The notes below the pieces were generated by a model. It searched no databases. It was given only the letters and a program-made list of their open reading frames with translations, and was not told the DNA's origin. From assembly GCA_047974625.1 (NCBI GenBank), contig JBKECK010000054.1:244170-308169 (forward strand): a DNA stretch of 64,000 nucleotides. The letters are read 5' to 3'. The translations under genes and the position numbers were made by a program. This stretch comes from CADEDH01 sp047974625. GTDB taxonomy: Bacteria; Actinomycetota; Acidimicrobiia; Acidimicrobiales; SZUA-35. Positions 48,231 through 56,152 of the stretch are shown one piece after another (the first letter of the stretch is position 1; each line of letters opens with the position of its first letter).

Positions 48231-49484
48231 TCACGGAAGTTGGATCGCAGCCAGGCGGGCCCGAAGGTGGGCGCGTTCCACCTCGTTCCCGCACAGCTCG
48301 ATCGAGGCCCGGTAGGACGCGATGGCGAGGTCGTGGTCGCCCACTCGCCTCGCGAGTTCGCCGCAGACGGCGGCGAATCGATAATGGTCGTGCAGCAGGT
48401 CGTGGACTCCGGCGAGAAGGGCCAGGCCTGCCTGCGGGTTCTGAGCCTCGGCCACGGCCACCGCCCGGTTGAGGCGGACGATGGCCGACCCGGTCAGCGT
48501 CTCCAACGCCTCGTAACGATCGGCGATCGCCGCCCAGTCCGTGTCGCCGGCGTGCGGCGCGCTGGCGTGCGCGGCGGCGATCAAGGCCTGAAGTCGTAGT
48601 TGTTCGGCGTAGGCGTGGCCCGGCTCGAGCGTGCCGGCGAGTTCAAGTCCAAGGTCGATCTCGTCCTGGTGCCACGCCGTGCGGTCCTGGTCGGCCAGGG
48701 TGACCAGACGACCGTTGCGCAGCCGGGCGTCACGTCGGGAGTGTTGAAGGATCAGGAGCGCGCGTAGCGCCTGTGCTTGGGGTGCCGAGGGGACAACCTG
48801 ATGCAGGACGGTCGCCAGGTGCACCGCGTCCCCGGCGAGGTCGGCCCTGAGCAGGTCCGGCCCGGCACCGGGAGTGTACGCGGCGGTGAACGCCAGGTAG
48901 ATCGTTCGACAGACCTCGTCCAAGCGAACCGTGAGTTCATCCGAGACCGGGGCGCCGAGGGGGATGCCGGCCGCGACGATCTTCTTCTTGGCCCGCGTCA
49001 GACGAGCTGCCATGGTCGAGGTCGGGACCAGGAACAGCCGGGCGATCTGCTCGGTCGGCGTCCCGATCACCAGCCGCAACGCGAGCGCCGGCTGGGACTC
49101 CCTGGGCAGGGCCGGATGACAGCACAACAGGATGAGCTGCAGGCGCTCATCGGCCAGCCCGTCGTCCGGTTCGTCCGGGCGTAGCCAGCCCGGACGAACC
49201 GCGAGGAGTGGCGCGTTGCGCCCGGCCGTGGCCTCCGCACGGATCCGGCCGACGACCTGCCGGTGCGCGGTGGTGTACAGCCAGCCAACCGGATTGGCGG
49301 GGACGCCATCGACCGGCCACCGCGCCGCTGCCCGGGCGAACGCTTCACCGAGGGCGTCCTCGACCAGATCGAGGCGACGCGTCCGGGCCACGAGCAACGA
49401 CAACAGACGGCCCCACTCAGCCCGGTGGGTGGCGGCGAGCGTCTGCTCAGGGGGCGTCGAGAACAGGTCGGATCTCGATGTCAT
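48231..49484 (-). CDS. ECF sigma factor with C-terminal TPR-like extension (DGPF-associated, ECF42 type)
   Basis: A 417-aa extracytoplasmic-function sigma factor. The sigma-2 region is HRAEWGRLLSLLVARTRRLD, LVEDALGEAFARAAARWPVD (-10 recognition), and sigma-4 is RLVIGTPTEQIARLFLVPTS, TMAARLTRAKKKI. Residues 190-410 form the helical C-terminal domain (DUF6596/TPR-like) that replaces an anti-sigma factor in group ECF42. This group is always linked to DGPF (YCII) genes, as here: the start lies inside the preceding DGPF gene with a 38-base overlap. Targets are likely the DGPF gene itself. The trigger is unknown. Confidence 0.92.
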   Translation of the reverse strand: MTSRSDLFSTPPEQTLAATHRAEWGRLLSLLVARTRRLDLVEDALGEAFARAAARWPVDGVPANPVGWLYTTAHRQVVGRIRAEATAGRNAPLLAVRPGWLRPDEPDDGLADERLQLILLCCHPALPRESQPALALRLVIGTPTEQIARLFLVPTSTMAARLTRAKKKIVAAGIPLGAPVSDELTVRLDEVCRTIYLAFTAAYTPGAGPDLLRADLAGDAVHLATVLHQVVPSAPQAQALRALLILQHSRRDARLRNGRLVTLADQDRTAWHQDEIDLGLELAGTLEPGHAYAEQLRLQALIAAAHASAPHAGDTDWAAIADRYEALETLTGSAIVRLNRAVAVAEAQNPQAGLALLAGVHDLLHDHYRFAAVCGELARRVGDHDLAIASYRASIELCGNEVERAHLRARLAAIQLP

Positions 49485-49800
49485 AGGCGGGCAGGATCCG
49501 GCACAGATCGGTCACCGTGTCGAGATCGGGGGCATCCACTACGTAGAAGCCGCCGATCTGTTCGGCCGCCTCCGCGAACGGTCCGTCGGTGACTGCCATC
49601 TCACCCCCACGGGTCCGCAGCGTGGTCGCCGTCGAACCGTCGCCCAGCGCCTCGCCACTGAGGATCTCGACGCCGGCCCGGGAGGCGCAAGCCTCGTCGA
49701 ACGCTCCAAGCTTGGCCATCCCCGCTTCCTGCTCCTCCGGGGTCTGCTGGTCCCAAGCCGGCATCTCGCCGTAGCCCGCGAGCAGAACGAAGTACTTCAT
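49447..49800 (-). CDS. YCII-related DGPF-domain protein
   Basis: A 117-aa protein with the hallmark VTDGPFAEAAEQIGGFYVV; it opens MKYFVLLAGYGEMPAWDQQT and ends DIEIRPVLDAP. DGPF proteins (PF03795) have a ferredoxin-like fold and are genetic partners of ECF42 sigma factors; some have unproven redox or hydrolase roles. Its 3' end overlaps the sigma gene start by 38 bases, so translation is coupled. AAGGGAGA lies just before the ATG, a good ribosome site. The sigma factor probably drives this pair. Confidence 0.9.
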   Translation of the reverse strand: MKYFVLLAGYGEMPAWDQQTPEEQEAGMAKLGAFDEACASRAGVEILSGEALGDGSTATTLRTRGGEMAVTDGPFAEAAEQIGGFYVVDAPDLDTVTDLCRILPAYDIEIRPVLDAP

Positions 49801-49932
49801 GGTGGATCTCCCTTCTCGATGCCGGCGACCACCGCCGGCACCGACCATGACGCGCTCAGCCATTCGAAATCGACAGCCCGACCGGAAATCTCGAACCTAC
49901 CCTCAAGGTGGCCCGACGACGGCGGCCAGGCT

Positions 49933-50922
49933 TCACACCCGTCGGACCAGATCCCGTACCACCGGGTTGGATCGTCCGAAGCTGACGACGGCCACGTCGA
50001 GGCGAGCTTCCGGGACGGAGCGGAACGCCCGCTCCATGGCCTCGATGATCCACGATTCCTGGTTGCCAAACACGCCGCCGCCCACCATCGTGAGGAACAC
50101 GGTGCGGTTCCCGGTCTCCGCTGCGTTCAGCGCCGCGGCCCACAGCGTCGCCTCGTAGGCGGCGTCGAGTACCAGCCGGGCCAGTGGCTCGAACAGGAGG
50201 GCCGGTTCCCGGTTGTAGGCTACGGGCAGGGCCGAACAGTAGGCTTGGGTCACGAGGTGCCCGGTCGGCGACGAGGTGACCTCGACCAGATGGTGCACGC
50301 CGATCCGCACTGCGGCCATGGCCGCGTCGCGTTCCTCGTCGCCCATCGCCCCGAGCCGGCGATTGATCCGTTCGAGCCCGACGCGATCGAACATCGCGTA
50401 GCCGTTGCTCATCGTCCACGCCGGCGGACCGCCGGGAAACAGGAAGCGGCTGAGGCCGTCGAGGCAGTCCACCTGCGACTGCGGCGTCTGACCAGGCTGG
50501 CCGTTCACCTCGACGAAGTAGTTCCGGTAGATCGTCCCGGCGCCACAGGCCACTGCGCACGCCGGGCCCTGCGTCGGATCGTTCTGGTACCCGGCCACGC
50601 CGGCGTCGGGTCCGACGTCGGGCGACACCATCTCGAGCAGGTTGAACTGTGACGCGGCCTGGAAGGTGGCGCCGGTGTTGCCGGGGTCGCGATGCAGCGC
50701 CCCGGCGTCGCCGACGATCTCGCGGTACCGGCTCGGACCGGCACCATCGCCGACGGTCGTGGTGCGCTGCCGGAGTTCCGCGAGTGAGGGCAGCTCCAGG
50801 AAGCCACAACCCATCTGGCGACCGTTGACGAGCGACGTCATCTGATCCCCGTCGACGCTCAGCCGGGACCGGACCTCCTCCGCCGTCGACTCGTCGAACC
50901 CGACCAACTCCCGAAACCACAT
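49933..50922 (-). CDS. Conserved protein of unknown function, perhaps macro-domain-like
   Basis: A 329-aa soluble protein, no signal peptide or helix spans. It has several striking Gly- and aromatic-rich blocks: NGRQMGCGFLELPSLAELRQ, GATFQAASQFNLLEMVSPD, VAGYQNDPTQGPACAVACGA, GTIYRNYFVEVNG, and VFLTMVGGGVFGNQESWII, followed by VVSFGRSNP. The GGGVFGN loop with a preceding hydrophobic strand, and the early QASQFN/NDPTQGPA loops, recall ADP-ribose-binding macro domains, but the match is by eye only. No family is securely recognised. It is monocistronic between the DGPF/sigma pair and the third two-component system. Frame and codon use are those of a real gene. Confidence 0.75.
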   Translation of the reverse strand: MWFRELVGFDESTAEEVRSRLSVDGDQMTSLVNGRQMGCGFLELPSLAELRQRTTTVGDGAGPSRYREIVGDAGALHRDPGNTGATFQAASQFNLLEMVSPDVGPDAGVAGYQNDPTQGPACAVACGAGTIYRNYFVEVNGQPGQTPQSQVDCLDGLSRFLFPGGPPAWTMSNGYAMFDRVGLERINRRLGAMGDEERDAAMAAVRIGVHHLVEVTSSPTGHLVTQAYCSALPVAYNREPALLFEPLARLVLDAAYEATLWAAALNAAETGNRTVFLTMVGGGVFGNQESWIIEAMERAFRSVPEARLDVAVVSFGRSNPVVRDLVRRV

Positions 50923-51024
50923 CGCCTCATCCTCCCACGAGCCGGCACCGTCGCCGCGGTACGGCCTGGCCTCCTCCGTACCCGCCTGTCGCGCCGGCGT
51001 CCACCGCCAACGTCGACCATCAGA

Positions 51025-51678
51025 TCATGATCGGGCGTCGTGCACGAGGATGGCGATGTGCACCCGGTTGGCGACGGCGAGCTTGGTGAGAAGCCGCGAC
51101 ACGTGCGCCTTGACGGTGGCCTCGCTCATGAACAGGGACGCGGCGATCTCGGCGTTGGACGCGCCGGACCCCACCGCCGTCGCCACCTCTCGCTCCCGTT
51201 CGGTGAGCGACCTCAAACGCTCGACCGCGGCGTGACGACGATCGATCATCTCGTCGTTGCCGAGGTGGGAGAGCAGTGTCCGGGTGACCGACGGTGAGAG
51301 CATCGCCTCGCCCGCCGCAACCAGCCGGACCGCGTGAACGATCTCGGCCGGTGCGGTGTCCTTCAACAGGAATCCGTCGGCCCCGGCCCGCAGGGCGCTC
51401 ATGACGTGCTCGTCGGCCTGGAATGTGGTCAGGACGATGACGTGCGGCGGATCGGGGAGGCGGCGGACGGCTGACGTGGCGGCGATGCCGTCCATCCCGG
51501 GCATCCGGATGTCCATCAGGACGACATCGGGTCGCTGGGCCTGCACGGTGGCGATCGCGCCGGCCCCGTCGGCGGCCTCGCCCACCACCTCCAGCTCATC
51601 GGACGAGGAGAGGATTATCCGGAGACCGGCCCGCACCAACGCGTCGTCGTCGACCAACAGCACCCGGATCTTCACCAC
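51025..51678 (-). CDS. NarL/LuxR-family response regulator (third exporter system)
   Basis: A 217-aa regulator: RVLLVDDDALVRAGLRIIL with the acidic pair, phosphoacceptor D56 in DVVLMDIRMPGMDG, Lys in GFLLKDTAPAEIV, and HTH LTEREREVATAVGSGASNAE, FMSEATVKAHVSRLLTKLA. The start overlaps the kinase stop by seven bases. It is closely similar to the regulator at 46282 over the receiver (DIRMPGMDG and the LSPSVTRTLLSHL linker versus LSPSVTRRVVAHF), a paralogue. It likely controls the divergent exporter at 53063. Confidence 0.93.
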   Translation of the reverse strand: MVKIRVLLVDDDALVRAGLRIILSSSDELEVVGEAADGAGAIATVQAQRPDVVLMDIRMPGMDGIAATSAVRRLPDPPHVIVLTTFQADEHVMSALRAGADGFLLKDTAPAEIVHAVRLVAAGEAMLSPSVTRTLLSHLGNDEMIDRRHAAVERLRSLTEREREVATAVGSGASNAEIAASLFMSEATVKAHVSRLLTKLAVANRVHIAILVHDARS

Positions 51679-52901
51679 GGCAGGTCAGCCTCGACCACGA
51701 AGTCACCCGAGGCGTCCGGCCCGTGGATCAGCACACCATTGGCCAGGGTCACCCGCTCCTGCAGACCGAGGAGCCCGGTGCCGGAACCCGGCACCGGTGG
51801 ACGGTCGTGGGCGCCCACCACCGGCGGGTTCCGGATGCTCACGTGCAGACCGTGGCTCGGCGCCCCCGTCACCCGGACCTCGGCGAGTGAGCCGCGAGCA
51901 TGCTTGCTGATGTTGGTCAGCGCTTCCTGCACGATCCGGTAGGCGTCGCGTCCCAACGGGCCGGCGGCGGCCGCGGCCCCGTCCACCTGCATCTCGAAGT
52001 CGATCCTCGTGCCGGAGCGGCGGGTCTCCTCCACCAGACGGGGAATATCGGCCAGCGTCGGTTGGGGCACGGTCGACGGCCGCTCCTGGCCCGGCTCCTC
52101 CCGCAGCACGCCGATCACGTCCCGCAACTCCTCGAGCGCCTGGTGGGCGGTCAACCGCAACAGCGCCGCGCTCTCACGCACCTGAGCCGGAGGCAGGTCG
52201 AGGGCCACCTCGAGCGCCCCGGCGTGAAGTGCCACCAGGGAGATGCGGTGGGCGAGGACGTCGTGCATCTCCCGGGCGATGCGGGTTCGCTCGGCCAGTC
52301 GCGCCCGTTCGGCGCGGACGAGCTGGTCGGCCTCGGCCCGCCGGGCCCGGTCGCGCAGGGTGGAGAGAAGCTGCCGCCGGGCTCGGATGAACATGCCCCA
52401 GGAGATCGCGGCCGCGGTGAGCGCCATCGTCGGCAGCATCACCGACCAGGTACTGGGCCGCCCGAGCCAGATCGAGCAGACCACCGCGGAGGGGACGAAC
52501 AGCATCGCCACCAGCAGAGCGGGCCGGACAGGGCGGTACACGGCCAGCGAGTACAGGGCGAACAGGCCGGCCACGGTGCTGAAGGTCGAGAATGCGCCCA
52601 ACACGACACAGATCAGCGCCACACCCAGCGGCCAACGCCGCCGCCACCACAGCGAGACGCAGCACGCCGCCCCGAGCACGGCGTCGGCGACCACCTGCCC
52701 CGAGGTCATCCGATAGGCGTCATCGTTCACGGTGATGCTCAAGGTGATCGCGCCGAGAACGGCGATGACGGCGACGGCGACGGCGTCGACCCACCGGTCG
52801 CGCCCCGTCCTGGGTGCCCCCTTGTCGGGATGGGCCGTGTCGCCGGGTGTCAGCAGCGCCGTGGGGGCGGTCTGGTCCCACCATCTGCGAAGCCAGGACA
52901 T
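51672..52901 (-). CDS. NarL-group sensor histidine kinase (third exporter system)
   Basis: A 409-aa kinase with five to six N-terminal helices (about 38-185), the H-box RTRIAREMHDVLAHRISLVA, N-box DAYRIVQEALTNISKHA and G-box GSGTGLLGLQERVTLANG. The start ATG 52901 (MSWLRRWWDQTAP) is preferred to a longer in-frame extension to 52973. It is divergent from the ATPase gene at 53063, leaving 161 bases that should contain both promoters. Layout and length are those of exporter-linked DesK-like kinases. Confidence 0.9.
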   Translation of the reverse strand: MSWLRRWWDQTAPTALLTPGDTAHPDKGAPRTGRDRWVDAVAVAVIAVLGAITLSITVNDDAYRMTSGQVVADAVLGAACCVSLWWRRRWPLGVALICVVLGAFSTFSTVAGLFALYSLAVYRPVRPALLVAMLFVPSAVVCSIWLGRPSTWSVMLPTMALTAAAISWGMFIRARRQLLSTLRDRARRAEADQLVRAERARLAERTRIAREMHDVLAHRISLVALHAGALEVALDLPPAQVRESAALLRLTAHQALEELRDVIGVLREEPGQERPSTVPQPTLADIPRLVEETRRSGTRIDFEMQVDGAAAAAGPLGRDAYRIVQEALTNISKHARGSLAEVRVTGAPSHGLHVSIRNPPVVGAHDRPPVPGSGTGLLGLQERVTLANGVLIHGPDASGDFVVEADLPW

Positions 52902-53062
52902 GGTCCAAGCGTACGACTCACCGGCCCCGTGGACCATCGACGAAAGTCGACACCGCCACCGACGAACGGCCACACCTCGCCCGCGGCGAGCAGTCCTTCG
53001 GACATCGGATCGTGGCCGTCCGCCCGATGCGGCGGTCGGATCAGCCGGTTCAGGCTGGCCAC

Positions 53063-53980
53063 ATGATCACGACCACCGCTCTCACCAAGAGCTACAACCA
53101 GGTGCCGGTCGTGCGCGACGTTTCGTTGTGCTGCGAACCGGGGACCATCACCGGATTCCTCGGGGCCAACGGCGCCGGCAAGTCCACCACGCTGAAGATG
53201 ATCGTCGGACTGGTGCGACCCGATCGGGGCACCGCGACCGTGGACGGACGACCGTTCGTCGAGCTGCCGAACCCGATGCGGGTGGTCGGCATGCTGCTCG
53301 ACGCGTCGGCGATGCATCCCGGGCGCAGCGGTCGGGCCACCCTGACGATCGCGGCCCGGCTGGCCGGCGTTCCGACGACCCGGGTCGAGCACCTGTTGGA
53401 CCTCGTCGGGATCGCCGGTGCCGCCGACAAGCGGGTCGGGACCTATTCCCTCGGCATGCGCCAACGCCTCGGCATCGCCCAGGCCCTCGTCGGTGAACCG
53501 AGGGCGCTGATCCTCGACGAACCGGCGAACGGGCTCGATCCCGAGGGCATCGCCTGGATGCGGACACTGCTCCGCGACTTCGCCGACCGGGGTGGCACGG
53601 TGCTCCTGTCGAGCCACCTGCTGGCCGAGGTGCAGGCCACCGCCGATCATCTCGTCGTCATCTCCGACGGCGCCGTGGTCGCGTCCGGACAGCTGACCGA
53701 TCTGCTGGCCAGCTCCGCCATCCTCGTCCGCAGCCCCGACCCCGATGCTCTGGCCGCCGCGCTCGACGCGGCCCGGATCGACTACGTCACCGGCCCGGGA
53801 GAGGCGCTCACCGTGGACGTGGCCGGAGGTCGGGTGACGACCGAGGTCCTGGCCGCCGTCGCCCGTGACCACCAGATTCTGCTCACCGAGCTACGCCAGT
53901 CCGAGACCGACGGGCTGGAGCAGCTGTTCTTCTCGCTGACCGCCGCCAAGGCGGCTCCGCACCAGGAGGTTTCGGCGTGA
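53063..53980 (+). CDS. ABC exporter ATP-binding protein (third exporter)
   Basis: A 305-aa BcrA-like ATPase: Walker A FLGANGAGKSTTLKMIVGL, signature YSLGMRQRLGIAQALVG, Walker B LILDEPANGLDPEGI, switch SSHLLAEVQATADH. The C-terminal domain (from about 215) ends LEQLFFSLTAAKAAPHQE. The start ATG 53063 lacks a strong ribosome site. Its last codons overlap the permease GTG (GTGA), so the two are coupled. It is opposite in strand to its own two-component genes, unlike the second exporter. Confidence 0.93.
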   Translation: MITTTALTKSYNQVPVVRDVSLCCEPGTITGFLGANGAGKSTTLKMIVGLVRPDRGTATVDGRPFVELPNPMRVVGMLLDASAMHPGRSGRATLTIAARLAGVPTTRVEHLLDLVGIAGAADKRVGTYSLGMRQRLGIAQALVGEPRALILDEPANGLDPEGIAWMRTLLRDFADRGGTVLLSSHLLAEVQATADHLVVISDGAVVASGQLTDLLASSAILVRSPDPDALAAALDAARIDYVTGPGEALTVDVAGGRVTTEVLAAVARDHQILLTELRQSETDGLEQLFFSLTAAKAAPHQEVSA

Positions 53981-54753
53981 CCACGTCACTCTCCCCCCGA
54001 ACCCTCGACGCCGCCACGGCACCGTCGACCCCGGGACCCATCCCCTTCTCGCGGCTGATCCGGGTCGAGTGGGCCAAGGCCACCGATACCCGCGCCGCCC
54101 GCTGGCTCCTCGCCCTGTTCGCCCTGTCGACCATCGGGATGATGCTGGTGCCGGTGCTGGCCCCGACCACGTTCGATCAGACCTACGCCAGCTACCTCCG
54201 GGTCGCCGCGCTCGGACTGACCGTCCTCCTCCCGGTGGTGGCGATCCTCGCGTTCACCGGCGAATGGAGCCGACGCAGCATCATGACCACGTTCACCCAG
54301 GAACCGCGACGGATCCGGGTCGTCAACGCCAAGCTCGTGGTGTCGATGATGCTGAGCGGCGGCGGTGCCGTCTTCGGCGGAACGGTGGCCGCCGGTGGCC
54401 TCGGACTGGCGGCCGCCTCGGGCCGGGCCCTGGAAGCCGACCTGACCGTGGGCGTCGTCGCCAGCTACGTCCTCTTCGTGGTGCTGAACGTCCTCACCGC
54501 CGTCGCGCTGGGGGCACTGCTGCAGAGCTCGGCGGCGGCCATCGCCGCCGCCTTCGCCCTCCCCGCCACCTTCGCGGCGCTCGGCACCGCATCGACGTTC
54601 ATCTCGAACTGGATCGACATGTCGGTCTGGAACTGGGTGCTGGAGAACGACTGGTCCGGTCACCTCCTCCAGATCACGGTCTCGATCCTCCTCTGGGTGG
54701 CGGTTCCGCTCACGGCCGGCGTGGTCCGGACGGTCCGGCGCGACGTCGACTGA
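53977..54753 (+). CDS. ABC-2 type exporter permease (third exporter)
   Basis: A 258-aa polytopic protein with about six helices: near 45-62, 77-95, 122-145, 158-182, 188-208, 230-250. The GEWSRRSIMTTFTQEPRRIR loop between the second and third helix is typical of BcrB/lantibiotic-immunity permeases. It starts with GTG overlapping the ATPase stop by four bases. The 101-base gap after the stop leads into an unusually AT-rich promoter for the redoxin gene. Confidence 0.87.
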   Translation: MTTSLSPRTLDAATAPSTPGPIPFSRLIRVEWAKATDTRAARWLLALFALSTIGMMLVPVLAPTTFDQTYASYLRVAALGLTVLLPVVAILAFTGEWSRRSIMTTFTQEPRRIRVVNAKLVVSMMLSGGGAVFGGTVAAGGLGLAAASGRALEADLTVGVVASYVLFVVLNVLTAVALGALLQSSAAAIAAAFALPATFAALGTASTFISNWIDMSVWNWVLENDWSGHLLQITVSILLWVAVPLTAGVVRTVRRDVD

Positions 54754-54817
54754 ACCCCGCCCGCGCCCCATCGCCACGAGTCAGTCCCCGCCGTGCGTGC
54801 CGGCCGGTCGACAACCC

Positions 54818-54857
54818 TTGACTTTTACATCGCCATCCTATGTATAGTCATCCTATG
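54818..54857 (+). promoter_or_regulatory. Promoter of the redoxin-protoglobin operon, probably leaderless
   Basis: TTGACT at 54818-54823, then TATAGT at 54843-54848 (spacing 19), then ATG at 54855, seven bases after the -10: the distance expected for a leaderless actinobacterial transcript. CATCCTATG is repeated at 54834-54842 and 54849-54857, and CTATgtATAG between them is a near-palindrome, so a regulator, perhaps the operon's own MarR protein, could bind over the -10. Confidence 0.55.
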
Positions 54858-55541
54858 GGTAGGCCACCACAGGGTCCTCCGAGACAGGTTCCTCCGATAC
54901 AGGGTCCTCCGAGACAGGGTTCTCGACCGCAGGGCCCTCAACCGGTGCAGGGTCCTCCAGTACAGGGTCCTCCAGTGCAGGGTGCTGCTGAGGGCGGGTC
55001 GGCGTTCGTCGCTGCCCCGCCGCTGGCGGTGACGCAGTGGTTCAACACCGACCGTCCGATGAGCCTCGACGGACTCGCCGGGCAGGTGGTGGTGATCGAG
55101 GCGTTCCAGATGCTGTGCCCGGGCTGCGTCAGCCACGGGCTTCCCCAGGCCCAGCGGATCGCGAACGCCTTCGCCGGTGAGGTGACGGTGCTGGGGCTGC
55201 ACACGGTGTTCGAGCACCACGACGCCATGGGACCCGTCTCGCTCGAGGCGTTCCTGCACGAGTACCGCATCGGGTTCCCCGTCGGTATCGACGCCCACGA
55301 CCGGCCCGGCGGCACACCGATCACGATGGCCCGCTACCAGCTAGGCGGCACTCCCAGCCTCGTCCTCGTCGACCGCGCCGGCCGGGTGCGCCTCAACGCC
55401 CTGGGCGCCGTCGACGACCTCACCGTCGGCGCCACCATCGCCCGCCTCGTCGACGAACCCGGCGCCGATCCCGTCCCACCTACCGACCACGGCCACCCGG
55501 ATCACAGGGGCCCGGTCCCCACCAAGGAGAACCTATCGTGA
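54855..55541 (+). CDS. Thioredoxin-fold redoxin (TlpA-like) with N-terminal QGPP repeat
   Basis: A 228-aa protein. Residues 5-45 are eight imperfect QGPPR/QGPPV pentapeptides coded by a 15-bp tandem repeat. Then an AhpC/TlpA-like thioredoxin domain follows: FNTDRPMSLDGLAGQVVVIE, redox C88-P-G-C91 in EAFQMLCPGCVSH, cis-Pro region LGGTPSLVLVDRAG. No signal peptide is visible, so it probably acts in the cytosol or is repeat-anchored. A peroxidase or disulfide reductant role is inferred. The ATG at 54855 fits the promoter; an in-frame ATG at 54840 lies within the -10 region. The stop overlaps the protoglobin GTG (GTGA). Confidence 0.83.
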   Translation: MGRPPQGPPRQVPPIQGPPRQGSRPQGPQPVQGPPVQGPPVQGAAEGGSAFVAAPPLAVTQWFNTDRPMSLDGLAGQVVVIEAFQMLCPGCVSHGLPQAQRIANAFAGEVTVLGLHTVFEHHDAMGPVSLEAFLHEYRIGFPVGIDAHDRPGGTPITMARYQLGGTPSLVLVDRAGRVRLNALGAVDDLTVGATIARLVDEPGADPVPPTDHGHPDHRGPVPTKENLS

Positions 55542-56119
55542 CCATCGACATCGCCGGCTACACCTACGACCGCGACCTGCCGACGTCGCCGGTCACCACC
55601 GCCGAGCTCGACCTGCTGTTGTCGACACTCCTGTGGACCGACGACGACGCGGCAGCGCTGGCCCGAGCCGGCACCGTGCTCGCACCCCAGGTCGAGGCGA
55701 TCCTCGACGTCTGGTACGGGTTTGTCGGCTCCCACCCCCATCTCGTCGCGTCGTTCAACGGGGCCGACGGGCAACCGTCGGGCGATTACCTCGCCGCGGT
55801 GCGCCTCCGGTTCGGGCAATGGATCCGGGACCTGTGCGACCGACCCTGGGACCAGACCTGGTTGAACTACCAGCACGAGATCGCCCGCCGCCACACCGAC
55901 ACCTTGGGCCACACCGACGACAACACCTCGGACCAGACCCACATCCCCTTGCGGTACCTGATCGCCTTCATCTGGCCCATCACCGCCACGATCCGCCCGT
56001 TCCTGGCCGATGGCGGCCTCGACGCGACGGACGTCGACGCCATGCACACCGCCTGGTTCAAGGCGGTCACCCTGACCGTTGCGCTGTGGTCCCAGCCCTA
56101 CGATCCGGGCCGATGGTGA
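55538..56119 (+). CDS. Protoglobin-family haem protein
   Basis: A 193-aa globin of the protoglobin group (PF11563): GYTYDRDLPTSPVTTAELDL, the B-helix LLSTLLWTDDDAAALARAG, LDVWYGFVGSHPHLVASF, proximal His H113 in WLNYQHEIARRHTDTLGH, and YLIAFIWPITATIRPFL. Protoglobins bind O2, CO and NO and are found free or as sensor domains. This one is free-standing. GTG 55538 overlaps the redoxin stop, so the two are translated together, which suggests that the haem protein and the thiol protein work in one process. Gas sensing or NO detoxification is inference. Confidence 0.88.
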   Translation: MTIDIAGYTYDRDLPTSPVTTAELDLLLSTLLWTDDDAAALARAGTVLAPQVEAILDVWYGFVGSHPHLVASFNGADGQPSGDYLAAVRLRFGQWIRDLCDRPWDQTWLNYQHEIARRHTDTLGHTDDNTSDQTHIPLRYLIAFIWPITATIRPFLADGGLDATDVDAMHTAWFKAVTLTVALWSQPYDPGRW

Positions 56120-56152
56120 CCCGAGACCGGCGTCGTCGGTGAGAATGGACCG

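Noticed and set aside
54865..54990. Repeat array considered as a CRISPR
   Set aside because: Units are 15 bp, contiguous with no spacers, in frame and coding for a Pro/Gln repeat within a recognised redoxin.
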